The translations under genes were made by a program, and so were the position numbers. A stretch of 64,000 nt of DNA from Whalleya microplaca (lineage: Eukaryota; Ascomycota; Sordariomycetes; Xylariales; Xylariaceae): positions 124,001 to 188,000 of the forward strand of contig MU385714.1 of NCBI GenBank assembly GCA_022497155.1. The letters are read 5' to 3'. The first letter of the stretch is position 1. Each line of letters starts with the position of its first letter. Positions 48,571 to 59,556 of this stretch are shown one piece after another. The notes under the pieces are model-generated. The model worked only from the letters and a program-made list of their open reading frames with translations. It had not been told where the DNA came from and ran no database searches.

Positions 48571-51500
48571 TTAATAAGGTCTATATTTTCTCTTGGGCTC
48601 GGCTTCAAAATAGCCCTGTCGGTCGTCCTGGGTAGATGTTATAGACGAGAACGAACTCAGCGATGTTGTGGAAGTGCTCATAGTTCCAGTACGGGATAGT
48701 GCCAGTCCTCCCATGGATAGCAAGGCGTCAGCTCGCTCAAAGACATTCCCGGAAAATGCGTTCGCGAACGAGGCACTCTGCGGTGTTGACGGCACAGTTG
48801 CCTGCACGGCTGGCCCAAGCGCTGCACTCTGGGGAGTCATTGGCATCTGCATCTGGGTGACCGAGGAACTAGATGAGTAGTGATTCGGTGAATAGTGATT
48901 CGAGGAGTCGCTCATAGAACCAGCATGCCGAAGAAGATGCGACCAAGGAGATGTCATGATAAGTTGATTGGCCTCCTTGATGCTGATTTGAATAGGTCGA
49001 AGCCTAGCCCTGATGTCCAGTGGAAGGGATAGAACATCCATGGAGAACTTTAGTCTGCTTCCAAATTCAGCCCAAGAATCGATGAAGCTCTTGCAAAGGA
49101 TCCAAAAGTCGGGTTCGGTCCTAATGCCAGGCTCCTTCAATTTGATAAGCGACAGACGCTTCTTTAAGGTTTCAGTATCTCCAATATTAATCGTGCATTT
49201 AGCAATCAAGCCCTTCCAACAGTTTACAACATGGTCTGAAGCCCGTTGACTCTCAGCAACACGTCGACCATTGATGAATTGCATATTGATATTGGGAAGA
49301 ACGCGCATGACCAAATCTGTTGACTTCTGTAACGACAGAAAGATCTTCTCGAATAAACGTTCTTCAACGGTGAAATCGGCAGCATACCGTCCGTCTGTAC
49401 TCAAAGATGCAAAGGACTCTCCAGATCGAGGTGTGGCAGAAGTCACTTGGGCAGTTCGCCCAGTGCCGTTGATATACGGTACTGTCATATCTGTCGTTAC
49501 CCTGAGAGTACTAGGATTATGGACAAAAGCTCCAGGTCTGGGCCGACCGCCCGGCCCAGGACGCTCTAATGTAGGAGTCATGGAGCTTTCTCGTGAGTGA
49601 AGCCTGATCGTCTCCGTAATTGCTGCTGGTCGACGGGACTTATAGCTGGGTACGTATCCGGGAGGGCCGGCCGAGAGCTCATTAGCGGTAACACGAAGCT
49701 CCATGATGCTGTGATATAGCAGCATCATCATTGTGCGAATATAGCGAGGGTCTCCGTTGTCCACGATGGTATCCATATTTCCGACCAGCAGAGTACATAT
49801 ATGGCCATAAGCATTGATCAAGGTTAGGACAGCTCTTTGCACGTTCTCATTCTCACGCGGTGTGGGAGCGCCATTCTCTATAGCAAATTCGTGTTTTTGA
49901 ATTTCCTGTTCCAGCTCTTCAACGTGAACATTCGTGTTGTAAAAGACAATTTCGAGGCTCGACCTCTTGGCTGTACTAGTCAGTCTGGTGAAAAGCTGAA
50001 TCATGGGGTGGATTTGGAAGATTGCGTAGAGAATGCCTTTTGCCGATTCGATGATGGGGTCGAACATCTTCGATTCTCGTCGCTGCTCAGGTAAGACCGA
50101 GAGACGCCGTACGTAATTTGGTCGCTGAAGCAACGGCTCGGCTGGGCTATTTGGACTGATCACAGAGCTGTTGCTCGGGTTCAAATTACCCGTCATGGAT
50201 GAGCCGTGACTGAGGCCTCGGTAGTGACTAAACCGGTTGTTGGCTTGGGTCTCATCCAAAGTTCCAAGTTCACTGGGTTTTCTGGATACGATGCCCATCC
50301 TTCGGTCTCGTCCGGAGGGTCGCTCGGCCCTTGAAACCTGTAACAGAGTCTCGCTATTCGACCGTAACCTTTCATTTGGATTACCGATGGTCAAAGGCAT
50401 GACACTTGGCCTGCGAATGGATGTGTTCTGCTGCGAAAGCCCTCGGGCATGCGATCGGGAGGGTATGGGCGGTGGTCGAAGTATGGCGGGGGATCGAGGA
50501 TCCGACACATCGTTGCCGTTCACTCGAATGGGGAATCGGCCACTAACCACCCTTTTGATAGGCATTCGAGGAGTTTCCGTCCCCTCGCTTAGTTCATCCC
50601 CGCCATTCTCTCCATCTCTTTCTCTCCCAGTTATGCTTTGAGACCTCTGCTTTAAGTATTTCTTGATGTGTGCCGTCACGGTTACCTCGATCATTTCACT
50701 TTCCTTCAAGAAGCCCTCATTAGGAGGGCTGCCGGCTTGGACTTGTAGCACCTCCTTCGGAGGGAAGGTAATGTTATTTCCATCCAGCTTCAGCACTTGC
50801 AACGAGACCATATCAGCTAAGCAAAGCGGAAGCTCCTCTATCCGATTCTTTTGTAGGGCAAGCACCTTAAGCGAGGCCAATTTCGAAATTTCTGGAGGGA
50901 GGACACGAATCTTGTTTCTCCCTATATCTAAAATTTCCAATGATTTAAGGTCGCATAGCTATATCGGAGTCAGAGGCGACTCATTCAAGTTGGCTGGGGG
51001 AGGAAGTGTAGCTTACTGATAGGGGGAACTCTCTAATAGAGTTGTTCCTCACATTCAGATATCGCAGAGACGTGCACTCCGAAAATCTGGCTGGAATAGA
51101 CGACAACTTATTGTGCGAAAGGGCTAATCTATGGGTGGAAAGTCCAATGGGTCAGCCTCTCGGCGTATCTGAGACACACAATAGGGAAACCAACCGTTCC
51201 AATTCATTCTTAATAATATCCACCACCTCCACTGGCAATGTTTGAATATTCCGACGGCTGAGGTCGATGGTGACGCCCGGCTTGAGCTCAGTGCTAACGC
51301 CACTAGCTTCAGCAGCTTGGGTCTCGTTTTCTTGCAGGGCGTCGTTCATCGCTTCTTTCGCAAGAGCAATCACCTCTCTAGCAGACAGAGGGGGTGCTGC
51401 CGCCGACAATGTCGAGCCGGAGCTGCTAGCGGACATATTGAAATGCTCGGGGATCGGGGGCGGAGGCGGAGGCGGCACTGAGGTAACTGGGGGAGGAGTT

Positions 51501-51598
51501 CGCCTTATTGACGGCGCTGGGCCTAGATTTAAGCCTCTCGAGCTCGAGGATTGAGGTGGCATGACGGCGGCGCCCATCCCACCTAGGGCGATACTCAT
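48571..51598 (-). CDS. SOG2: Leucine-rich-repeat protein SOG2 (RAM signalling network)
   Basis: Three exons (51598-51195, 51128-51017, 50958-48571) give 967 residues. A Pro/Ser-rich start with a polyproline run is followed by leucine-rich repeats that span the two introns (TIDLSRRNIQTLPVEVVDII; LALSHNKLSSIPARFSEC; SLRYLNVRNNSIREFPL; LEILDIGRNKIRVLPPEISK; VLALQKNRIEELPLCLADM). Next comes a conserved SOG2 C-terminal region of about 500 residues (FDPIIESAKGILYAIFQIHP, LFEKIFLSLQKSTDLVMRVL) separated by Ser-rich disordered DNA. In yeast SOG2 works with the NDR kinase Cbk1, Kic1, Hym1 and Tao3 in polarised growth and cell separation. Junctions are in phase and match LRR periodicity. Confidence 0.9.
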
Positions 51599-52465
51599 GC
51601 TTAAAGGGATCCGATTGCCACGACTCGGGAGGGGGGTTTTTGTCTTGGGTTTATGTTCTAATGCGCCCGAGACAACAGGTCAAGCCGATCGTGTTCGAGG
51701 GCTGAAGCGTGCCGATCGGAGGGTGTAGATGCCTAATAACTATGTCGAAGGATCGAGGCGAAAGATCATGGAGAGATGGGAGAGCTGAGCAAGGCAACCA
51801 AGATCATGGCGATACGTGTTGTAGGTGATGTGACAAGCCCACTCAACCACTGGAGAAGTAATTGGAATTGGTGCAGCGGACTTGGATGATTGGCGTCGAG
51901 CGCAAGCGTCGCTACAGAGTAGAGAACCCAAGATAGGATAGAATGTCTGTCTACTGAGCAGGTTGGCAGGATTGGTTGGAAGAATTGGTAGGCTGGCGGG
52001 TTGGGAGCGTTTCAACACTCGTCTCTTGGCGTTGACCAGTAGAAGGTTCGAGGTTGAAACAGGCCAAGTCGTGGAAGCTGTGTGCACTGATGGTGTGAAA
52101 AAGTGCAACAATTCGGACGGCAATCCCGTTCTTGGTTTAGCTGAGCTCTTTGATGAAGTATGTAATCGCGCCGCACTCTGCACAAGGGGGTCGGATGGTG
52201 GTTGCCTCTTCCCTTCTTTTTTTTCCAACTTTTTTTTTCCGAGGGAAGCGACCTTCTCTTTGTCAATGCAGATGCCGGGGAGGAAGGGCAGACGATGGGC
52301 TGCAGCGAGGGTGTACGGAGTACGAAGTACAAAGGTACGGAGCACTGTACTGCGAGTAGGTATCTATGGGGCGTGTGTGTGTGACAGCGGAAAAGGGATG
52401 GATGGTGTGGACAAATCAGACGATAGTGGGGGCACTGCTGTGTGGTTCTGTGTGGTCCTGGCAGT

Positions 52466-52710
52466 CCTGGCAGGGTAGCTCAGCAAAAAGTCGCATACAT
52501 GCCAAATTCCAACAGATTAAAAACAACACGTTTAAGGTGACAGCCTTCGTAATTAAAATAAAAATACTATCAATAAGAAAGTAGTGCCTTCAAATATTAT
52601 TATGATATTTTTATTATTTTCTTTCTATGCTTGGAAGAATTAATATGCATTTATGAATACCTGGTGTGTCCGTGAAGGTGTGCGACTTTTTGCTGAGCCC
52701 ACCTGCCTGG
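52466..52710. mobile_element. MITE-like element with 30-bp terminal inverted repeats
   Basis: The left arm 52466-52495 and the reverse complement of the right arm 52681-52710 match at 26 of 30 positions. The inner 18 bp, GCTCAGCAAAAAGTCGCA, is perfect. The 185-bp interior is very AT-rich and clearly unlike the GC-richer flanks. Total length is 245 bp. A target-site duplication is not obvious. It differs in repeat sequence from the element at 21361-21555. Confidence 0.6.
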
Positions 52711-53364
52711 ATGGTCGCTTGTGGTCGCTTGTGGTGCAGGAGGCTCGAGAGTTGGTCTTTTGCAGCCGCCCACCCAGACTTTGAAATTGCACACATCTGC
52801 AGTAATGCAATATCCTGCAATAGCTCAATGAATCTGACGTAGCCTCCACCTATTGGAAGAGCTCTCTCCAAATATTGATTTTCCCGCTGCTTGACTGGCT
52901 ATTCCTCTGCTTGGCCCCCAAGCTGGTGAGTCTGGTAGTGAGTCTGGTAGTCCGAGCAGCCAAGCAGGCCTAGGTCTAGGTAACGGATCGCCGTACCTTA
53001 CAGCTGGGTGGCCAGGTGGCGTCGCTAAAAGGGGGCGTGAGACTAGGCTGACGGTGCACGGGGCAGATACCGCTCCAAGACCCAATTAGCGCCGTGCCAA
53101 AGATGCAAGGCACGTTGTTCCCACGCGACAGCGGAGATCGGCTTTGTCACCTAGCTGCTTAGCAAGGAAGGCAAAATTAGCATAGATTTTTAGTGCATGC
53201 TTTTGTGCTCTGTTGCTGGCTGTTGTGCAAGAGATCTGACCTGTCAGCCTGTAACGCTAGGTAACGGGAAGAAACCTACAGAGCCTCAGCCCGCTGATGC
53301 AAAGCTATCCAAACTTTATAAAGTTTAGACATATCTTATCTTATTAAGCACATCAATACATCTG

Positions 53365-53365
<1 letters not shown>

Positions 53366-53394
<29 letters not shown>
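53366..53394. repeat. (ACAG)n microsatellite
   Basis: Seven uninterrupted copies of the tetranucleotide, in intergenic DNA. Confidence 0.9.
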
Positions 53395-53395
<1 letters not shown>

Positions 53396-54077
53396 GCATC
53401 CATGTTTCTTTCATCGGTGTTATTCCACTTTTATAGCTGTATGTAAAGTAAACTGTATGGTGCACATAACCCCCTAATCAATTGTGGACTACCACATTTA
53501 TTAGTTGATAAATAAGGCAACGGCCTGGACTCTGGCTGTTTGGAAAGTCATCAAGTCTGGAGTTGCGGCTTCTCGAATAAATCCACCACGAACACTGGTA
53601 CACATATCCTGGTTAGTGCCGAACAAAACTCAATTCGGATTCAGCTACACACGTCTTTTCAGATCCAGTGATGGAGGAAGTGCGGTTGTTTTAATCTGAC
53701 TTTACCAGGTGCCTAGCCTTGCCTAGCAGCCTAGCTGAACTTTCCCCATCCCCGGGGAACATCCATCCGCGCATCCTGCAATTCGTTCCTTGCAGATCAG
53801 CTCAAGGCCGGACCCTGAAGATCTCGATGACCTAGAGGCTACCTTAGTGCAGTGGCAGCCAGCACTCATACATGCATAGGAAAAGAAATGCAAATCTAAA
53901 TGCAGATACGCAGTCATTTCGAGATTATCCATCCCAAGAACGCACATGTTGGATCTTTGCATCATCGATCAACCCCTGGGCATGTCTATTTGATGAGAGA
54001 GAGCATCATAGACACCCAAGCCAACCTGCCTTCGAAATTTAAGGCTCAGTTTTGCATTCTCCATTCAGGGGTTCAAA

Positions 54078-55575
54078 ATGCCAGCTCTGGTCAGATCGAA
54101 CTCGTTCATATTTCCAGATCTCGATTTCACCCTACGTCGACAATTCAACAAATCAGGATTTCGGCCATTTCAACGAGAGATTATACAAGCAGCTCTCGAT
54201 GGCGACGATGTCTATGTACAAGCTGCCACATCCTTCGGGAAGAGCTTGTGCTTCCAACTTCCAGCTGTAGTGGACCAGGGTAGTAAGGAACTTCCTACGT
54301 GTTATATGCTTCTGTAGTCACTTACGTAAAGGCACAGTTACGATTGTCGTCTCGCCATTGCTGAGTCTCATGATGAACCAGGTGGAAGCTCTCCGCACTG
54401 CTGATATCAATGCTTGCTCACTGAATAGCAACACACCTCCCATAGAAAGGGACCGGATTATGAATGACCTCAAAACAGGACATCCACGCACCAGATTACT
54501 TTACGTGACTCCGGAATTATGTGCTCAGGACCGTTTCCGAGACAAGTTAAAGGTAGTGTACCAGCAACGAGAACTCGCGCGCATCGCTATCGACGAGGCG
54601 CACTGCATCTCTGAATGGGGGCATGACTTCCGCAAGGACTTCAAGCGGCTGATCTGGTTTCGAGAGTCTTTCCCAGAGGTTCCTATCATGTGTCTGACAG
54701 CCACGGCCAACAACCAAGTGCGCCAGGACGTGCTCAGCACTCTCGGCTTGGATACAAAACCTGAAAGGCTGAAGATGTTCAGAATGACAGCCCATCGGCC
54801 AAACCTTCATTTCGAAATCCGCTTCACTCGCGATGAAGACGATCAGCGGCTAGATAATTTCCTCAAGTGGATTCGCGCTGTGTATCAACGCAGAAACGAG
54901 GAACCACGGAAAAGTGAACTCGATGCCATTGGGGAGCGCCCTGACAATGTCTCCGGTATCATCTATACCATATCACGGGACGAGTGCGAGAGCCTTGCCT
55001 CGCAACTTCGACAGGAAGGCATTGGAGCTCAGCCCTTCCACGCAAAACTATCCAAAGAAACCAAGGAGCAGACACTTGCCAAATGGGTTGCCAACGAGCC
55101 TGGTTATGACATTATTGTTGCCACAACCGCGTTCGGCATGGGCATCGACAAGAACAATGTGCGGTTCGTCGTGCACTGGCGGCTCCCGAAGTCCTTCGAA
55201 GGTTACTACCAAGAAGCGGGACGAGCCGGTCGAGACGGCAATGCAGCGTACTGCTTCCTGTATTACAGCCGCGAAGATAGAGACCGGGTGAGCAGTCTGA
55301 TTATTCGAGACCGCGCAACGGCGGGCTCCAACTTCGAGGCACGGGTCAAGAGTCTACAAGCGCTAGCTGAGTATTGCGAGAGCACAAGTGCCTGTAGACA
55401 CAAACTCATCTGCAAGTACTTTGGTGAAGACGACACCCCAGTGTGCGACTATGCTTGCGATTGGCACAAAGACAGCGTGGATCTCCAGCGGCGGTTCATA
55501 AGAGGCTTAGCAAGCGAGGAGTGGGTCAGCACGCAGAGGGAAGAGGGAATGTATGAAGTATATTGGGATGAGTAA
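54078..55575 (+). CDS. RecQ-family ATP-dependent DNA helicase, short form
   Basis: Exons 54078-54279 and 54332-55575 (52-bp intron) give 481 residues. Motif 0 FRPFQREIIQAAL; Walker A TSFGKSLCFQLPA (residues 51-63); motif Ia VVSPLLSLMMNQ; DEAH box IDEAHCISEWGHDFR (Asp155); motif III MCLTATANNQV; motif IV-VI including TTAFGMGIDKNNVRFVVHW and YYQEAGRAGRDG. A partial RecQ-Ct zinc site (YCESTSACRHKLICKYFGED, CDYACDWH) follows, but there is no winged helix or HRDC domain. It unwinds DNA 3'-5'; a role in repair or recombination is inferred. Walker A reads ATSFGKS where PTG(G/S)GKS is usual. The start MPALVRSNSF fits the 5' end of the helicase core. It is much shorter than the Sgs1/QDE-3 type. Confidence 0.88.
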
Positions 55576-55899
55576 TCTTGGTGGTATCATTCGGGAATGT
55601 ATCCCGATATTTGCAGGTGATGTAACGTCTCTGCGTCTGCGACCAAGGTCTTACCCAAGCAGAGCTGTTTAGGACATGAGCTGTATGCAAGTCATTGTTA
55701 AACCCTCCAATCGGCGCGGTCGACCCCACAATATGCAACCTTCACCTCTGACCTCTGAAGCTTGGCTCACCAAAGCTCATTCCTTCACCTTCCTCCGATA
55801 GCCTACCGATCTCATCCACTTTCTGTGGCTTCATCCAGGAGGCTTAATGCACTGTGCAGTCGTAAAGCCACGACCCAATTGTTCCAAAGGCCTCTCACA
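55576..55899. other. Short intergenic region
   Basis: No independent gene. Codons open in frame with the next gene extend upstream to a TTG at 55762, but no ATG precedes 55900. Confidence 0.5.
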
Positions 55900-57240
55900 A
55901 TGTCACCATCCGCGACATCGTCGAACGCCTCGGCGCTGCCGCATCCGATTTTGAGCCCTTCCTCCGTTCCCGAGTCTCCGGGGATGGGGCCGTCCGTTCT
56001 AGCTCTGAACAACAATCATGCCGCCGGTCCATCTAGCAACATAAGCAGCGTAAGCCCGCCGCTCTCATCACCGTCCTTCCCCTCTGCTGCCGCCTCCGCC
56101 TCCTCCTCGCGGCAGGCAGCAGTATTATCATCGTCCCCGAACAACACCCCCTCGGGACCTCGCAGCAGCAGCATCAGCATGATGGCGGCCTCCCCGCCTA
56201 AGGGAGGCGCAACAGTAGCCAGCACGTCGGCCACGGCGGGGGGCAGCAACAGCACTAGCGGTTCCGCGGCCGCGGTGGTGATGCCACAGCAAACTCAGCC
56301 GCAACCGCAGCAGCAGGTGAACGCGACGCAGCTGCCGTCGCGGACGACGCAGCTGCACATCTCGGAGGCGCGCGCGGCGCTGGTGGCGTCGGTGTCGAAC
56401 ATGGTGGACTCGGAGCTGCAGTCGCGGGCGTCGGTGATGCACGCGAACGCGGGGGTGCTGGCGCGGCAGGGTCGCGACGTCGAGCGCGCGACCGACGCCC
56501 TGCGCAAGGAGAACGACAAGCTCGAGAAGATGGCGCGCGACGCCGGGCGCAAGATCAAGGAGATCGGCAACGTGCAGAACTGGGCCGAGGTCCTCGAGCG
56601 CGACTTCCTCGTCCTCGAGGAGACCATGCGGCTCGTGCGGAGTGGCGGCGATAGCGAGAGTGGCAGCGGGAGCTGTAGTCAGTGTAGCGGCAGCGGGAGT
56701 AGTTGGTCCGGCAGCGATACCGCGGGGAGTCGGGTCGGTAGTACGAGTAGCAGTCGAAGGCCGAGCGTGGTGGATGATGGGGAACATCAACAACGATCCG
56801 GGGGTCCAGTTGCTAGTGCTAATCTTGGTGCTGATACAGTAGCAGCTGCAAAGAAGAACCATGAGCCTCCTGTCGTTGGTGGTGGAGGGAGAGACAGCGA
56901 TGGGGACGTGACCATGGATGGCACCGGTAGTACAACGACCAGACCCGAGCCCACCCCCAGTATAAGCACCGGCACGACCGTGGTCGTGGACGAGGCCCTC
57001 GCGGCCAGTATCAGTGAGGCCATGGCTACCTATGTGGGCGAGGCTATGAATACTACAGGTATGCACGATGCTCCGAACCCCCTGGACCTGGGGGTACACC
57101 CCGCAGGACACGCAAGCCCGGCCAAGGGCAAGGAGCCCGCCGTTGAGCATGACAGAATGGAAATCGATGCAGCTGAAGTTGGATCACGTGAGTTACAACA
57201 GACCAGCGGCGCCAGTACTGTGAACCAGGTGTCAGACTAA
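55900..57240 (+). CDS. BLOC1S1/GCN5L1-like protein
   Basis: A single exon of 446 residues. The central part (about residues 150-245) is a coiled coil with the GCN5L1 pattern: EARAALVASVSNMVDSELQS, a Lys/Arg/Gln heptad region, and the signature IKEIGNVQNWAEVLERDFLV. This family is a subunit of the BLOC-1 complex in endosome-to-vacuole traffic. On both sides are long Ser/Ala/Pro-, Gly/Ser- and Thr-rich low-complexity segments, so the protein is more than three times the usual size of the family (about 125 residues). GC content peaks over the coiled coil (56330-56640). An intron in the 3' half cannot be excluded because the frame there is low in complexity. Confidence 0.75.
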   Translation: MSPSATSSNASALPHPILSPSSVPESPGMGPSVLALNNNHAAGPSSNISSVSPPLSSPSFPSAAASASSSRQAAVLSSSPNNTPSGPRSSSISMMAASPPKGGATVASTSATAGGSNSTSGSAAAVVMPQQTQPQPQQQVNATQLPSRTTQLHISEARAALVASVSNMVDSELQSRASVMHANAGVLARQGRDVERATDALRKENDKLEKMARDAGRKIKEIGNVQNWAEVLERDFLVLEETMRLVRSGGDSESGSGSCSQCSGSGSSWSGSDTAGSRVGSTSSSRRPSVVDDGEHQQRSGGPVASANLGADTVAAAKKNHEPPVVGGGGRDSDGDVTMDGTGSTTTRPEPTPSISTGTTVVVDEALAASISEAMATYVGEAMNTTGMHDAPNPLDLGVHPAGHASPAKGKEPAVEHDRMEIDAAEVGSRELQQTSGASTVNQVSD

Positions 57241-57749
57241 GTTCTAGAGACTGTGTGATGATGGTGGCATTGGAATTGGTGACACCATGATACGATACGA
57301 AGTTACGATGTATTACTATTGTTGAGCTTGCTATATACTATACGGACATTCAAAGGATCTGGTCGGGAAACAACGGATGTGTGGGAGGGATACAGGGTTT
57401 ATCATGAGGTTCAAGAGCTTGCACAGTTTACTCGCTAGAGATGCTATGATTTAAGATTCCTATATCAATGAATACAATATTGTGGTTCACTTGAGATATG
57501 GTGGATTCATTAAACTGTGATTATCTATCGTACATCGTAAACCTATCCATTACAAGCAATTATTTGCCATCTTAGTATATATGGCTTCTACATCATGATT
57601 AAGATCTATCTTCAATAGCTTTTGTGTATAGCCTTGGAACCTATATGCAATGCTATTCGGTCTACCCCTGCTCACACCTGAACAGCCAGCCCAGTCTAGC
57701 AATCCGACAGGATGAGACACTGATATATTGCAACAGATCGAAACCAAGC
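57241..57749. other. Convergent intergenic region
   Basis: AT-rich 3' flanks of the BLOC1S1-like gene and TSC13. Nothing else is seen. Confidence 0.6.
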
Positions 57750-58756
57750 TCACAAAAGGCCGGGAAGAACAACGGAGCGCTTCTTCTTGTACTTGTCGCC
57801 GAACTGCTTGCGGTACGCCTTCTCCTTGCCCCAGGCCCAGATGAACATGTAGTACGTGCCAATGGAGATGAAGACGGTGAGAGCCGGGCTTCGCGTGACA
57901 AGAATGATACCGATCCAAGCGATGATCTCGAACATGTAATTCGGGCAAGTCACGAGGCCGAAGCCGTGGCCCCTAGGAATCTTGCGCGCCGTCTCGCCCG
58001 GCTTCCGCAGGTGGGCGAGGTAGTAGTGGACGTCGAAGTTGGCGACCTCGCCGAGCAGGTACAGGGCGAAGCCGACGTAGTCGAGGGCCGAGACGCCGGG
58101 CCTCGCGGCGGGCGCGAAGGGCGCGTAGACCTCGAGGGCGCCGAGGAGACCGGCGAAGGCCCAGTAGAAGAAGGAGTTGCGGAAGATGTAGGCCGCGGGC
58201 ATGGTGTTGGCGGAGAACTTGTGCAGGAAGACGGTCTCCAGCTCGCGCTTGACGAAGTGCGCCATGATCATGCCGAAGGCCGCCTTCTGCGCGAAGCTGA
58301 GCTCATCGTTGGGCGCCGGCACGTAGGCCTTGACGTACGGGTAGACGGCCGGGTAGAGGTACGGTCGCAGGCTCAGGAAGAGCGGGTGGAAGAGCAGGGG
58401 GCCTAGGTACTCGAATATGTAGACTGTTCGCCATCCAAGCTGGGGGCCTGTGATCTGGTTAGTATGGTAGATATGGTCAATTGGAGTGTGGGAAGCTCAC
58501 CGAGGTCCTTCACAAGCAGCTCTCCACGCTTCACGACCTCGGCCTGCTCTCGAAGGAGAGCTTTCCTGTCCTTCAGGGTCTTCTGGGTGGCCGGGTCAAA
58601 TATTCCAATTCGATTGAAATCGGAATATTGAGTTGCTTTCGCCACGGCAATCTTTGCATCTTCGACTGTGGCATCACCGGGGAGCTTGATGGACGGAGGC
58701 AGCCCCTTAAGGCCCTTGCGAGACCTATTGGTGACTTTGAGGGACAACTTAGACAT
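57750..58756 (-). CDS. TSC13: Very-long-chain enoyl-CoA reductase TSC13
   Basis: Exons 58756-58501 and 58447-57750 (53-bp intron) give 317 residues, the usual length. A ubiquitin-like N-terminal part (MSKLSLKVTNRSRKGLKGLP, then KLPGDATVEDAKIAVAKATQ) precedes a multi-pass membrane steroid-reductase fold. Conserved signatures: FVKRELETVFLHKFSANTMP, FRNSFFYW, GEVANFDVHYYLAHLRKPG, PRGHGFGLVTCPNYMFEIIA, and a C-terminal KAYRKQFGDKYKKKRSVVLP with a lysine-rich ER-type end. It catalyses the last step of fatty-acid elongation in the ER (trans-2-enoyl-CoA to acyl-CoA, NADPH) for sphingolipid and membrane synthesis. ATG 58756 is chosen; the frame continues to a TTG at 58795. Confidence 0.95.
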
Positions 58757-59556
58757 CTCGTAGTGCTGAAAATTACTCAATTGGAAGGCGCTCAAGACGG
58801 AGGGGCGATCAGTGCGATGTGGTCATGACACACATGAAATTGTGGTAGTAATTATTGTAGCAAGAGGACACTCATTCAACTTTGTTTACGGAGTACGGAA
58901 TACCTGCATGTGGTAAATTTTATTTGGTTCTTCAACGGAACTTCCCCGCCTGCCGCGGCCCCCGATTACCCCAGCTATAAATCATATATGTACTCTGTAC
59001 AATGTCATTGTAGCTGTGCTGTGCTGTGCTGTGCTGTCCTTTATTATTATTTTTATTTTTCTCATGCATATTACTTTTTTTGATTCGCCGAACCTCCGAT
59101 CGGAATCTCCGTAATCTCCGGAAATATTGGAATATCTAAATAGCGGGTACTTGCAAAGTAATTAAAGATGAGAGGCCGAAGACAAAGGACTTAACCCATC
59201 AGCAGGATTCTCAATACATTGATATACAGAACAATTTATATCTTAGATATTGTATAAGTGAGCTAACAGGCACTAACCTACCTTATTGACGTAGCTTAGC
59301 CGTTAAGATAATTATAGTGCAGAAATTCATAGATGACAAGACCTAATTAACATATGCAGCTATGCGAAAGAGATAGATAAGTGCGGCAATAATTCCGTGT
59401 GTCCGTGACGCATTTGCCTAGGTAACTGACGCCCCCCACCGACATCAACTGAGACTGTGAGACCTCGAAGTCAAGCACATCCGATTCAATGCTGTCCACA
59501 TTGATGGAGACACAAAGGTTGCTCCATGCTCCCTATCGATAGTACCATCAGAGACC
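58757..59556. other. Divergent promoter region
   Basis: Holds TACGGAGTACGGAATAC at 58887-58903 and a TGTGC pentanucleotide repeat at 59013-59038. No gene is seen. Confidence 0.6.
59013..59038. repeat. (GCTGT)n pentanucleotide repeat
   Basis: About five copies of GCTGT in tandem, followed by an AT-rich tract; intergenic. Confidence 0.85.

Larger units (their letters stand above)
51599..54077. other. Divergent intergenic region with an inverted-repeat element
   Basis: No gene is supported. Contains repeated (T/G)TACGGAGTAC-like sequence (52314-52343), an inverted-repeat element (52466-52710), an ACAG microsatellite (53366-53394), and otherwise GC-mixed upstream DNA of SOG2 and RecQ. Confidence 0.6.

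Noticed and set aside
53366..53394. CRISPR-like array
   Set aside because: It is a plain tetranucleotide microsatellite; no spacer structure, and the genome is fungal.
56128..57150. Minus-strand 340-codon frame opposite the BLOC1S1-like gene
   Set aside because: His/Arg-rich composition typical of an antisense frame; the plus strand has the family signature.
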